Source: RPQJ01 sp963700045 (GTDB lineage: Bacteria > Pseudomonadota > Gammaproteobacteria > Steroidobacterales > Steroidobacteraceae). From it: a stretch of DNA of 64,000 nucleotides. This document shows, in pieces, positions 42,587 through 53,583 of this stretch. Below the pieces are notes generated by a model, which saw nothing but the letters and a program-made list of their open reading frames with translations, had not been told where the DNA came from and did not search any database. Numbering within the stretch: position 1 is the first letter of the stretch; each line of letters begins with the position of its first letter. Both the position numbers and the translations under genes were made by a program. The stretch spans positions 28,733 through 92,732 of the forward strand of contig CAVOWK010000033.1 in NCBI GenBank assembly GCA_963700045.1. Reading direction: 5' to 3'.

Positions 42587-43220
42587 GCGGCCTGCGCGTC
42601 GCACCGTGCGCGCCGCAATCATGCTGGCGGCCGCGGCGATCGCAGCCTTCGGCCTCGTGGCGGTCGTGCACGAAGCCACGCGTGACCGGATCGCTGCGGC
42701 GGCACGAGCGCGCGAACTTGCCCGCTTCGACCAGGTGCTCGGCGGACTGCCGCACGACAACGACCTGCTGGCCGACACCGTGACGTTGCGCGATCCTGAA
42801 TTGCTGGGCACGACGGCAGCCGTCACCGCGTACCGCGCCCGGTTCCACGGCCAGCCGGTCGCAGTCTTGCTCGAGTTCGTCGCGACCGATGGTTACTCGG
42901 GGTCCATTCGACTGCTGATCGCAGTCGCGCCCGACGGCACGGTTCTCGGCGTCCGCACCGTGAGTCACCACGAGACGCCCGGGCTGGGCGATTTCATCGA
43001 TGCCGGCAAGTCGGACTGGATACGACGATTCAGCGGCAAGTCACTGGGCGACCCCGCAGCGGCGCGCTGGCGGGTCCGCAGGGACGGCGGCGATTTCGAC
43101 CAGTACACGGGCGCCACGATCACCTCGCGCGCGGTGGTCGGGGCCGTCGGTCGCACGCTGCAATTCTTCACTCGTCATCGCGACGAACTGCTGGCTGCCC
43201 CGGCTACAATTCAGCCATGA
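42570..43220 (+). CDS. rnfG: Electron transport complex subunit RnfG
   Basis: A 216-residue subunit with one N-terminal membrane helix (AAIMLAAAAIAAFGLVAVVHEATRDRI, in part) and a periplasmic FMN-binding domain. LGVRTVSHHETPGLGD and FDQYTGATITSRAVVGAV carry the flavinylation motif (T in TGAT). Its last codons lie inside a 17-bp tandem duplication shared with the rnfE start. Confidence 0.92.
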   Translation: MAGNPERPARRTVRAAIMLAAAAIAAFGLVAVVHEATRDRIAAAARARELARFDQVLGGLPHDNDLLADTVTLRDPELLGTTAAVTAYRARFHGQPVAVLLEFVATDGYSGSIRLLIAVAPDGTVLGVRTVSHHETPGLGDFIDAGKSDWIRRFSGKSLGDPAAARWRVRRDGGDFDQYTGATITSRAVVGAVGRTLQFFTRHRDELLAAPATIQP

Positions 43221-43241
43221 CGCCAATTCAGCCATGACGCC
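43207..43241 (+). repeat. 17-bp tandem duplication at the rnfG/rnfE boundary
   Basis: CAATTCAGCCATGACGC occurs twice in direct succession (43207-43223 and 43224-43240). The first copy holds the rnfG stop overlapping an out-of-frame ATG (ATGA at 43217-43220). The second copy supplies the rnfE start at 43234. Before the duplication the two genes would have overlapped in the usual ATGA manner. Confidence 0.9.
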
Positions 43242-43920
43242 TGCCGCCATCCTCCGCGCCGGATTTCGCGACCAGAACCCGGGGCTCGTGCAACTGCTCG
43301 GGCTGTGCCCGCTGCTGGCGGTCAGCACATCGCTCGGCAGCGGCCTCGGGCTCGGACTGGCGACCCTGGCGGTGCTCATCGCCAGCAACGGCCTGGTCTC
43401 GCTGGTGGGTCGGTCGTTGCCCGCCGAGATCCGTATCGCGGTGTTCGTGCTGCTGATCGCCGCGCTGGTCACTGCGGTCGAACTCGCACTCGCGGCGTGG
43501 CTGCCCGGGCTGCACGCCGCCCTCGGCATCTTCCTGCCCCTGATCGTCACCAACTGCCTGGTGCTGGCTCGCGCGGAAGCCTTCGCGTCGCGGCAGCCCG
43601 TCGGCGACGCGCTGCTCGATGGCTTCGCGATGGGCGGCGGCTTCCTCGTGGTACTGGTCGCGCTGGGCAGTGTGCGCGAAGTGCTCGGCCGCGGCAGCCT
43701 GGGTGGCGACCTGCACGTGCTGCTGGGCAGCGACGGGCCGACATCGGGGTTGCACCTGTTCGACGGGCAGCACGGGTTCTTGCTCGCGCTGCTGCCGCCA
43801 GGCGCATTCATCCTGCTCGGCCTCGGCCTGGCCTGGCGCCAGTCGCGCCTGGCAGCTGCCGCGGTGCCGGTTTCCGGCACTGGCGTGACCAGCGGCAAGC
43901 CGGGCGAGGCCGCATCGTGA
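43234..43920 (+). CDS. rnfE: Electron transport complex subunit RnfE
   Basis: A 228-residue membrane subunit and homologue of RnfA. Signatures: NPGLVQLLGLCPLLAVSTSLGSG and AALGIFLPLIVTNCLVLARAEAFASRQ (in part), with the conserved Cys residues, and GSVREVLGRGSL near residue 140. The ATG at 43234 lies in the second copy of a 17-bp duplication; the first-copy ATG is out of frame. Its stop overlaps the nth GTG start. Confidence 0.92.
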   Translation: MTPAAILRAGFRDQNPGLVQLLGLCPLLAVSTSLGSGLGLGLATLAVLIASNGLVSLVGRSLPAEIRIAVFVLLIAALVTAVELALAAWLPGLHAALGIFLPLIVTNCLVLARAEAFASRQPVGDALLDGFAMGGGFLVVLVALGSVREVLGRGSLGGDLHVLLGSDGPTSGLHLFDGQHGFLLALLPPGAFILLGLGLAWRQSRLAAAAVPVSGTGVTSGKPGEAAS

Positions 43921-44615
43921 GACCGGCGCAGGTCCGTGAACTCTTCGAGCGGTTGCAGTCGCTGAATCCGGATCCGGTCACGGAGCTCGAGCACGCGAGT
44001 CCGTTCGAACTGTTGATCGCAGTGATCCTCTCGGCGCAGGCCACCGACAAGAGCGTGAACGTCGCGACGCGCAGGTTGTTCCCCGTCGCCAACACGCCGC
44101 AGCAGATCCTCGCGTTGGGCGCTGACGGGTTGACGTCCTACGTGAAGTCGATCGGCCTCTATCCCGGCAAGGTGAAGAACATCCTCGCCACGTGCCGATT
44201 GCTGATCGAGCGCCATGGCGGCAGCGTACCGGCGGAGCGGGAGGCCCTCGAGGAACTGCCGGGCGTGGGACGCAAGACGGCGAACGTCGTGCTCAACAGT
44301 GCCTTCCGTCAGCCCACGATGCCCGTGGACACGCACATCTTCCGTGTCGCGAATCGCCTGGGCCTGGCCCACGGTGACACACCGCGGGCAATCGAGGACG
44401 GCCTGCTCGAGGTCATTCCCGCGCAGTACCTGCTCAACGCGCATCACTGGCTGCTGCTGCACGGCCGCTACGTCTGCAAGGCACGCAACCCGGAGTGTCA
44501 GCGTTGTGCGCTGGTCGACCTGTGTGCGTTCAAGGACAAGGCGTTGCCGCTGCCGACCGCCCTGCCGCTGGCAAAACACAAAAAGCCGTCAGCGGCCGCT
44601 CGCCGCCGCCCCTGA
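43917..44615 (+). CDS. nth: Endonuclease III
   Basis: A 232-residue DNA glycosylase/AP lyase for oxidised pyrimidines. The helix-hairpin-helix is LEELPGVGRKTANVVLN with the catalytic Lys; the catalytic Asp is in MPVDTHIFRVANRLGL. The 4Fe-4S cluster ligands are visible in CKARNPECQRCALVDLC. The C-terminus is about 20 residues longer than in E. coli and basic. The GTG start overlaps rnfE, and the stop overlaps the DUF1841 gene; rnfE-nth is a standard junction. Confidence 0.95.
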   Translation: MRPAQVRELFERLQSLNPDPVTELEHASPFELLIAVILSAQATDKSVNVATRRLFPVANTPQQILALGADGLTSYVKSIGLYPGKVKNILATCRLLIERHGGSVPAEREALEELPGVGRKTANVVLNSAFRQPTMPVDTHIFRVANRLGLAHGDTPRAIEDGLLEVIPAQYLLNAHHWLLLHGRYVCKARNPECQRCALVDLCAFKDKALPLPTALPLAKHKKPSAAARRRP

Positions 44616-45049
44616 TGCCGTTCTTCCACGACCAGGGCCGCGCGTCGCTGCGGCGCATGTACCTCGAGGCCTGGCGCAAGCACCGCGAGTCGCTGCCGGT
44701 CGAGCCGGTCGAGGACCAGATCATCCGCGTCGTCTCGCTGCATCCGGAGTACGCGCAGCTGCTCGAGTCGGAACCGGCAGCACTCGACCGCGAATACACG
44801 CCCGAGCAAGGCCAGACGAATCCGTTCCTGCACATGGGACTGCATCTCGCCATCCGCGAGCAGGTTGCAACGGATCGACCGGCCGGCATCGCCGTCGTCC
44901 ACCGCTCACTCGCCGCCAGGCTCGGCGACGTGCACGAGGCCGAACACGCCATGATCGAACGCCTCGGCGAGGCGCTGTGGAACGCACAACGTGCGGGATT
45001 GCCGCCGGACGAGGCGCAATACCTGGAGTCGCTGCGCAGACTCCTGTAG
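44615..45049 (+). CDS. DUF1841 family protein
   Basis: A 144-residue soluble protein: SLRRMYLEAWRKHRESLPVEPVEDQIIRVVSLHPEY (in part) and QTNPFLHMGLHLAIREQV, the family's best-conserved stretch, then HEAEHAMIERLGEALWNAQRAG. Function unknown. It overlaps nth by one base (TGATG) and closes the operon; DUF1841 genes commonly follow nth. A terminator-like hairpin starts at its stop. Confidence 0.85.
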   Translation: MPFFHDQGRASLRRMYLEAWRKHRESLPVEPVEDQIIRVVSLHPEYAQLLESEPAALDREYTPEQGQTNPFLHMGLHLAIREQVATDRPAGIAVVHRSLAARLGDVHEAEHAMIERLGEALWNAQRAGLPPDEAQYLESLRRLL

Positions 45050-45091
45050 AGCGCGGTGTCGCTCGGGCGTTGCCCGAATGCCGGGCGCTCT
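45048..45091. terminator. Nested hairpin between DUF1841 and sulfotransferase genes
   Basis: Outer stem AGAGCGC (45048-45054) with GCGCTCT (45085-45091); inner stem TCGGGC-GTT-GCCCGA (45063-45077). No long T-tract follows on either strand. It fills the short gap between convergent genes, so a bidirectional terminator is plausible. Confidence 0.45.
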
Positions 45092-45103
45092 CGCGGGCGA
45101 CGA

Positions 45104-45937
45104 CTACCAGCGTACCGGCCGGCCCAGGACCTGCGCCAACGCCGCATCGTGCGGCACGAAGTAGTCCCGCAACCGTTCGGCCGTTGCCGGATCCAGCGGC
45201 GGATACTTTCGCGTGTGGCGCGGTTCAAGCTTCGCGCCGCTCATCGGCAACAACCCGACGTACGCCAGCGTCTCGTTCGTCACCTGCAGCGGATCGCGCG
45301 CCAGGTCTTCGAAGCGCAGGACGAGCAACTGCTCGCGTGGATAGAACCGCAGCCAGCGCTCGAGCTGCTCCGCATAGCGGCTGCGCGCGAGGTAGCTGAA
45401 GTACTGGTGCGCTTCGCTGATCTCGATTTCACCCAGGGCGAGTCGCTGGTGGTCGCGGTCGATCCTGTCGGACTCCGCAGCGATCGCGTCCTCGAACGAC
45501 AGTGACTCGCGCCCCTTGTCGCGCTGGTGCCAATAGTGCGAATACGCACGCCGCACCGGATCACGCAGCAGGACGACCAGCTTCGCGTTCGGCACCAGCG
45601 CATGCGCTCGCTGCGGCACCAGGGGATGGAACAGGTAATAGGGACTGCTGTCGATGTTGATGCCGGCCCGCCCCTCGCGGCCGAAGTTGGCCCGATACCA
45701 GGACTCGCCGCGCTCGAAGTTCAGGTCGAAGTAATGCACTTCCTTGCGCAGCGGCGCAATGACCTGCGGGTGCTGCGCCAGGTAGTAATGCAGCGAACTC
45801 GTGCCCGACTTCATCGCGCCGATGATCATCGCGTCGGGCAGCGCACACGCGTCACGCGATCGCAGCTTCAGCTCGACCCGCCGACCCGTTTCGAGCAGTC
45901 CGAACCAGCGCAGCGTGCGTGTCAGTGCCGGGTGCAT
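45104..45937 (-). CDS. Sulfotransferase-family protein
   Basis: A 277-residue PAPS-dependent sulfotransferase. The 5'-phosphosulfate loop is MIIGAMKSGTSSLHYYLAQHP (in part; about residue 37) and the 3'-phosphate site is LVVLLRDPVRRAYSHYWHQRDKG (in part; about 120). Two Tyr/Phe-rich segments follow. Substrate unknown; bacterial relatives sulfate glycans, lipids or small molecules. The gene stands between the nth operon and lpd and has no obvious functional partner nearby, so it may be an acquired single gene. Base composition is like the neighbours. Confidence 0.85.
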   Translation of the reverse strand: MHPALTRTLRWFGLLETGRRVELKLRSRDACALPDAMIIGAMKSGTSSLHYYLAQHPQVIAPLRKEVHYFDLNFERGESWYRANFGREGRAGINIDSSPYYLFHPLVPQRAHALVPNAKLVVLLRDPVRRAYSHYWHQRDKGRESLSFEDAIAAESDRIDRDHQRLALGEIEISEAHQYFSYLARSRYAEQLERWLRFYPREQLLVLRFEDLARDPLQVTNETLAYVGLLPMSGAKLEPRHTRKYPPLDPATAERLRDYFVPHDAALAQVLGRPVRW

Positions 45938-45982
45938 GGATCGGTACCGCCCCGCCGCAGGATCACCGCGACGGCGCGCAGG

Positions 45983-47866
45983 TCATTTCCTGGCGGTCGG
46001 TCGCTTCGGGACATACAGGTCGGTGAGCGTGCCGTCGAACGCCTCGGCGGCCATGGCGACGGTTTCGGACAGCGTCGGATGCGGATGGATCGTGAGGCCG
46101 ATGTCGGCCGCGTCCGCGCCCATCTCGATCGCCAGCATCACCTCGCTGATGAGGTCGCCGGCGCTGGTGCCGACGATGCCGCCACCGATGACGCGATGCG
46201 TCTGCGGATCGAACAGCAGCTTGGTGAACCCTTCGTCACGGCCGTTGGCCAGCGAACGGCCGCTCGCCGCCCAGGGGAACACCGCTTTCTCGAAGGCGAT
46301 GCCCTGCGCTTTCGCCTCGGTTTCCGTGAGGCCGGCCCAGGCGATCTCGGGATCGGTATAGGCAACCGACGGGATCGAGCGCGCATCGAAGAAGCGCTTG
46401 TGGCCGGCAATGACTTCCGCCGCCACCTTGGCTTCGTGCGTGGCCTTGTGCGCGAGCATCGGCTGCCCGACGACGTCACCGATGGCGAAGATGTGCGGCA
46501 CGTTGGTGCGCTGCTGCCGGTCGACGGGAATGTAGCCGCGTTCGTTGACCAGGACGCCTGCAGCCTCGCATTGCAGGCGCTTGCCATTCGGCGTGCGGCC
46601 GACCGCAATGAGCACCTTGTCGTACAACTGCGGCGCAATGGCCTTCTCGCCCTCGAACGTGACCCGGAGGCCCTCGCTGAGCGCCTCGATGCCGGTGACC
46701 CTGGTGCGCAGCATCACGGTCTCGTACCGGGTCGCGATGCGCTTTTCGAGCGGACGCACGAGGTCGCGATCGCAGCCGGGCATCAGGCCGTCCGTCAGTT
46801 CGACGACTCCGACCTTCACGCCGAGGGCGGCGTACACCGTCGCCATCTCCAGCCCGATGATGCCGCCGCCCACGACGAGCATGCGGCTCGGCAGGTCGAG
46901 TTCGAGCGCGCCGGTGGAGTCGATGATGCGCGGATCGTCGGGCAGGCCGGGCAGCCGCAACGACTCTGAACCCGCGGCGATGACGCAATGCGCGAAAGTC
47001 ACGCGCCGGCCGGTGCCGTCTTCGCCGTTCACGTTGACGGCATGGGCGTCGGCAAACACCGCGACGCCATGGATGACGGTAACCTTGCGCTGCCTGGCCA
47101 GGCCGGTGAGGCCCGTCGTCAGGCGCCCCACCACCTTGTTCTTCCAGTCGCGCAGCCTGGCAGGGTCGATCTTCGGCGCGCCGAATTCGATGCCATGCGC
47201 GGCCATCGCACGCGCGTCCTCGATGACCTTTGCCGCATGCAGCAGCGCCTTGGACGGAATGCAGCCGACGTTGAGGCACACGCCGCCCAGAGTCGGCCAG
47301 CGCTCCACCAGCGCCACCTTGAGGCCAAGGTCTGCGGCGCGGAACGCCGCGGTGTATCCCCCGGGGCCCGCACCGATGACGAGCACGTCGTAATCGAAAC
47401 TGGTCGGTGCGGGCGACGGCACAGCCGCAGGTCTCGGGTCCGGCACTGCAGCGTCATTCCCTGCCGTCGCATCCGTCTTGAGCGGCCGGATCGGAACGGT
47501 GTCGACGTAAGGTTCACCACCGTAGGGCTCACGCTGGCGCGGCGTCGCCTGCGCCGGAGCCGCGGGCACCGGGGCCCTCCCACCTTCCTCGGCGACGACC
47601 CGGCCGGGTCCTTCGAGTTCGAGCACGGCCGTGCCCGTCGATACCTTGTCGCCCGACCGCACCAGGATTCGCGACACCTTGCCAGCGGCCGTCGCCGGCA
47701 CGTCCATGGTCGCTTTCTCGCTTTCGAGCGTGAGCAGCGCCTGCTCCTTCTCGACCAGGTCACCGACCTTGACCAGCACGTCGAGCACGGTGACTTCGCC
47801 CGGCGTCCCGAGATCCGGCAAGCACACTTCGATCAACGGTGCCGCGGAAGGCTTGCCGCCGGTCAT
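45983..47866 (-). CDS. lpdA: Dihydrolipoamide dehydrogenase with N-terminal lipoyl domain (E3)
   Basis: A 627-residue fusion. Residues about 8-80 are a lipoyl domain with the lipoylated Lys in TLESEKATMDVPA. An Ala/Pro linker leads to the E3 part from about 150: FAD site VIGAGPGGYTAAFRAADLG, redox disulfide GGVCLNVGCIPSKALLHAA, NAD site VVGGGIIGLEMATVYAALG, and the C-terminal catalytic pair LTIHPHPTLSETV. E3 reoxidises dihydrolipoamide of the pyruvate dehydrogenase complex. Its ATG overlaps the aceF stop. Confidence 0.95.
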   Translation of the reverse strand: MTGGKPSAAPLIEVCLPDLGTPGEVTVLDVLVKVGDLVEKEQALLTLESEKATMDVPATAAGKVSRILVRSGDKVSTGTAVLELEGPGRVVAEEGGRAPVPAAPAQATPRQREPYGGEPYVDTVPIRPLKTDATAGNDAAVPDPRPAAVPSPAPTSFDYDVLVIGAGPGGYTAAFRAADLGLKVALVERWPTLGGVCLNVGCIPSKALLHAAKVIEDARAMAAHGIEFGAPKIDPARLRDWKNKVVGRLTTGLTGLARQRKVTVIHGVAVFADAHAVNVNGEDGTGRRVTFAHCVIAAGSESLRLPGLPDDPRIIDSTGALELDLPSRMLVVGGGIIGLEMATVYAALGVKVGVVELTDGLMPGCDRDLVRPLEKRIATRYETVMLRTRVTGIEALSEGLRVTFEGEKAIAPQLYDKVLIAVGRTPNGKRLQCEAAGVLVNERGYIPVDRQQRTNVPHIFAIGDVVGQPMLAHKATHEAKVAAEVIAGHKRFFDARSIPSVAYTDPEIAWAGLTETEAKAQGIAFEKAVFPWAASGRSLANGRDEGFTKLLFDPQTHRVIGGGIVGTSAGDLISEVMLAIEMGADAADIGLTIHPHPTLSETVAMAAEAFDGTLTDLYVPKRPTARK

Positions 47867-48822
47867 GGGATTGCCCTCAACAGGCCATCCACGTCGTTGA
47901 GCGCAGAAGCGAGGAACGACGTGAACCGGACAGCCGCGGCACCGTCGATGACGCGGTGATCGTACGAAAGCGAGAGCGGCATCATCAGGCGCGGCACGAA
48001 ACTGCCGTCCGCGTAGACGGGTTTGTACGCTGAGCGCGACACACCAAGGATCGCCACCTCGGGCGCATTGATGATCGGCGTGAAGGCCGTGCCGCCAATC
48101 CCGCCCAGGCTGGAGATCGTGAAACAGCCGCCCTGCATTTCGGCGGCGGAGAGCTTGCCCGCGCGGGCCTTTTCGCTGAGATCCGCGAGGTCGCGCGCGA
48201 GTTCGAAGACGTCCTTGCGATCGGCATCGCGCACGACCGGCACCACGAGACCGTTGGGCGTATCGGCCGCGAAGCCGATATGCACGTATTTCTTGTAGAC
48301 GAGTTCGCCGGCATCGGCATCGAGCGATGCGCAGAACTGCGGAAACTGCTGCAGAGCCTGCACGCAGGCACGGATCACGAACGCGAGCGGTGTCAACTTG
48401 AGTCCGCGTTCCGTCGCCTGCTGCTTCAGGTTGGCGCGGGTCTGCTCCAGCTCGGTGATGTCGGCCTCGTCGAACTGCGTGACGTGCGGCAGGTTCACCC
48501 AGCTCGCATGCAGCCGCGGGCCCGCAATCTTCTGGATGCGCGTCAACGGTTTGCGCTCGATCGGTCCGAAGGCCGCGAAGTCGACGACCGGCACGCGGGG
48601 CAATGCGGCACCGCCCGGAATCGCAACGCCACCGGACGACAGGATCCGCTTCACATAGGCCTTCACGTCGACGTCGGTGATGCGACCCTTGTCGCCCGAG
48701 CCCTGGACCTGCGTGAGATCGACGCCCAGTTCACGCGCGAGCTTGCGGATCGACGGGCTCGCGTGCGCGCGAGCGAATCCGGGTTCGTCGATGCCCATCC
48801 TCTCGGCTGTCTTCGCCGGCAA
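47863..48822 (-). CDS. aceF: Pyruvate dehydrogenase E2, subunit-binding and catalytic part (aceF 3' portion)
   Basis: A 319-residue open frame from a TTG. The peripheral subunit-binding domain is HASPSIRKLARELGVDLTQVQGSGDKGRITDVDV (in part). The acyltransferase core runs from about residue 90 to the end, with the active-site SYDHRVIDGAAAVRF and the catalytic His and Asp. The lipoyl domain is encoded 63 nt upstream as a separate open frame. The two parts are in the same frame but separated by TAG (48886-48888) and TGA (48850-48852). A shifted frame between them encodes a normal E2-like linker (KAAAPLARSDGGSKAAPRP), so a pair of compensating indels is likely. Confidence 0.88.
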   Translation of the reverse strand: MPAKTAERMGIDEPGFARAHASPSIRKLARELGVDLTQVQGSGDKGRITDVDVKAYVKRILSSGGVAIPGGAALPRVPVVDFAAFGPIERKPLTRIQKIAGPRLHASWVNLPHVTQFDEADITELEQTRANLKQQATERGLKLTPLAFVIRACVQALQQFPQFCASLDADAGELVYKKYVHIGFAADTPNGLVVPVVRDADRKDVFELARDLADLSEKARAGKLSAAEMQGGCFTISSLGGIGGTAFTPIINAPEVAILGVSRSAYKPVYADGSFVPRLMMPLSLSYDHRVIDGAAAVRFTSFLASALNDVDGLLRAIP

Positions 48823-48885
48823 GGCCTGGGTGCGGCTTTGCTCCCTCCATCACTGCGCGCGAGCGGTGCGGCGGCTTTGCGCCCT

Positions 48886-49182
48886 CTACCGCGCTGTCGC
48901 GGGAGCGGCGGGAGCCGGTGCCGACGCGATCGCCTCGACGACGGCAATGACGTCGCCCTGCGACACCCGCGCGCCGCGTTTCACCTTCATTTCCCTGATC
49001 GTACCCGCGGCGGTGGACGGAACGTCCATGGTCGCCTTCTCGGTCTCGAGCGTGATCAGCGTGCCTTCCACGCCGATGCTGTCGCCCGCCTTCACCGCCA
49101 CCTCGATGACTTCGACGTCCTGGTAGTTGCCGATGTCCGGGACGCGGATTTCGATGAGTCCGTTGTTTGCCACGTTGCTCAC
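48886..49182 (-). CDS. aceF: Pyruvate dehydrogenase E2, lipoyl domain (aceF 5' portion)
   Basis: A 98-residue open frame with GTG start 7 nt after aceE. It opens NGLIEIRVPDIGNYQDVEVIEVAVKAGDSI (in part) and carries the lipoyl-Lys motif LITLETEKATMDVPSTAAG. It ends in an Ala/Pro linker at a TAG stop. One lipoyl domain here plus one on Lpd is typical of several Gammaproteobacteria. I treat this and the downstream catalytic frame as one gene interrupted by sequence errors; a real split into two proteins cannot be excluded. Confidence 0.85.
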   Translation of the reverse strand: MSNVANNGLIEIRVPDIGNYQDVEVIEVAVKAGDSIGVEGTLITLETEKATMDVPSTAAGTIREMKVKRGARVSQGDVIAVVEAIASAPAPAAPATAR

Positions 49183-49189
49183 CCCGTGC

Positions 49190-51853
<2,664 letters not shown>

Positions 51854-52032
51854 CAGTCAGGGTCTCCATCCGTGTCGAAAACGCGACGCCGGCCGCTGGG
51901 CGGTAATGATTTGCCCGGCACGGCCTGTTAGCATGCCGCCGCGCCGGAGCGCGCGTAATCGGCTCGCGCGCTGCACGCAGAATGCGTGCGGCAATGATCC
52001 GGTCCGGGCCGATCAGGGTCAAGGTTTTCCCC

Positions 52033-53583
52033 ATGCAGAACGTGATTCCGCCCGAACTGAAAATCGACGTGTCGGTGAAGCCGCTCGTCCTGTCGGACAC
52101 GACGCTGTCGCGTGCCGACGGCGCGGTCGTGCTGCTCGAAAAGGCGGCCAGGCTGGGCCAGGCGGTCGACCAGCTGCCACAGGCGGCCGTGTGGCGAAAA
52201 TTGCTGCGGGCGCAGCAGCGCAGCGGCCAGGAATCGCCGATCCTCGTGACGCGACTGCCAAATCGCAGCCAGACCCTCGTCGTCGTCGGCTTCGTCAAAC
52301 CCGGTGCAACGGGCTTCGAGCGGCTGGATCTCGCTGGCAAGCTGGCGCGAGAGGTGCTCAGGCCCGGCGTGGCACGCCTGCACATCCATGCAAACGAATT
52401 CACGGGACCCGGCGAGCGGGCTGCCGCGCTCGAAGCCGTGCTGAGCGCCGTGCTCGCTCACGCGGCACCGATGCCTGAGCAGAAATCGAAAGCCACCGTT
52501 GCGCACGATCTCGCTCAAGTCCACGTCGCGGATCGGGCGTCGGCGTTGTACGACCGAAGCCGCGCCATCGCGGCGGGCAACCACCTCGCGCGCTGGCTGG
52601 CGGCCCTGCCGCCCAACGTGCTCGACTCGATTGCGTATCGTGCCGCGCTGCAGAAGCTCGCGCGCCGCGAAGGCTGGTCGTTCAGGTTCTACGGCATCGG
52701 CCAGCTCGAGAAGCTGGGTGCCGGCGCGTTCCTCGCCGTAGCACGTGCCAACCCGCACCGTGACGCGGGCATCGTGCGGCTGAGCTATCGGCCAAGGCGA
52801 TCGCGCCCCGCGGGGGCAAGCAAGGGTGCGACCGGGATTGCGCTCGTCGGCAAGGGCATCTGCTTCGACACGGGTGGTATCAACCTCAAGCCACATCGCA
52901 GCATGTACACGATGCACGGCGACATGCAGGGCAGCTCGGTCGCGGTCGGTTCGCTGCTCGCGCTGACACGGCTCGAAGCGTCGTATCCGATCGACTGCTG
53001 GCTCGCAATCACCGAGAACCAGATCGGTCCGAGCGCGTTCCGCCCGCAGGAAATCGTGCGCGCGCTCAACGGGGTGACCATCCAGGTCGTGCACAGCGAC
53101 GCCGAGGGCCGCATGGTGCTGGCGGACACGCTGACGCTCGCCTCGCGCGAGAAGCCGCGTTTCGTGCTCGATTTCGCGACGCTGACCGGCGCCTGCGTCA
53201 ACGCCCTGAGCGATCGCTACGCCGGCGCGTTCACCAACCGCGCGGGACTGCACGACTGGCTGCAACAGACCGGGCGCCACAGCGGCGAGCGGGTCTGGTG
53301 CTTCCCGATGGACGAAGACTTCGACGTGGATCTCGAGTGTCCCGGCGCTGACGTCTTACAGTGCACGCTCGACAGCAAGGGCGATCACATTCTCGCGTCA
53401 CGCTTCCTGAGCCGGTTCGTCGAGGCGTCGGTGCCCTGGGTGCACGTCGACCTGGCTCCGTCCGAACGCAAGGGCGGACTGGCGCACGTGCCGACGGAGA
53501 TGACGGGCTTTGGCGTCCGCTTCGCCGTGCACTTGCTGGGCGACGCCACCGAACTGGACAGGCAGTTGCGGTCCCTGCCGTGA
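52033..53583 (+). CDS. Second M17 leucyl aminopeptidase-family protein
   Basis: A 516-residue M17 protein distinct from the PepA at 5224. The catalytic domain has VGKGICFDTGGINLK, GDMQGSSVAVGSLLA, and HSDAEGRM where PepA has NTDAEGRL, so the metal ligands (Lys, three Asp, Glu) are retained. The N-terminal domain is unlike PepA. Start is the ATG of MQNVIPPELK; 17 upstream in-frame residues are ignored. It overlaps pyrC (GTGA) and heads a pyrC-rnt operon. Peptidase activity is probable; specificity unknown. Confidence 0.85.
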   Translation: MQNVIPPELKIDVSVKPLVLSDTTLSRADGAVVLLEKAARLGQAVDQLPQAAVWRKLLRAQQRSGQESPILVTRLPNRSQTLVVVGFVKPGATGFERLDLAGKLAREVLRPGVARLHIHANEFTGPGERAAALEAVLSAVLAHAAPMPEQKSKATVAHDLAQVHVADRASALYDRSRAIAAGNHLARWLAALPPNVLDSIAYRAALQKLARREGWSFRFYGIGQLEKLGAGAFLAVARANPHRDAGIVRLSYRPRRSRPAGASKGATGIALVGKGICFDTGGINLKPHRSMYTMHGDMQGSSVAVGSLLALTRLEASYPIDCWLAITENQIGPSAFRPQEIVRALNGVTIQVVHSDAEGRMVLADTLTLASREKPRFVLDFATLTGACVNALSDRYAGAFTNRAGLHDWLQQTGRHSGERVWCFPMDEDFDVDLECPGADVLQCTLDSKGDHILASRFLSRFVEASVPWVHVDLAPSERKGGLAHVPTEMTGFGVRFAVHLLGDATELDRQLRSLP

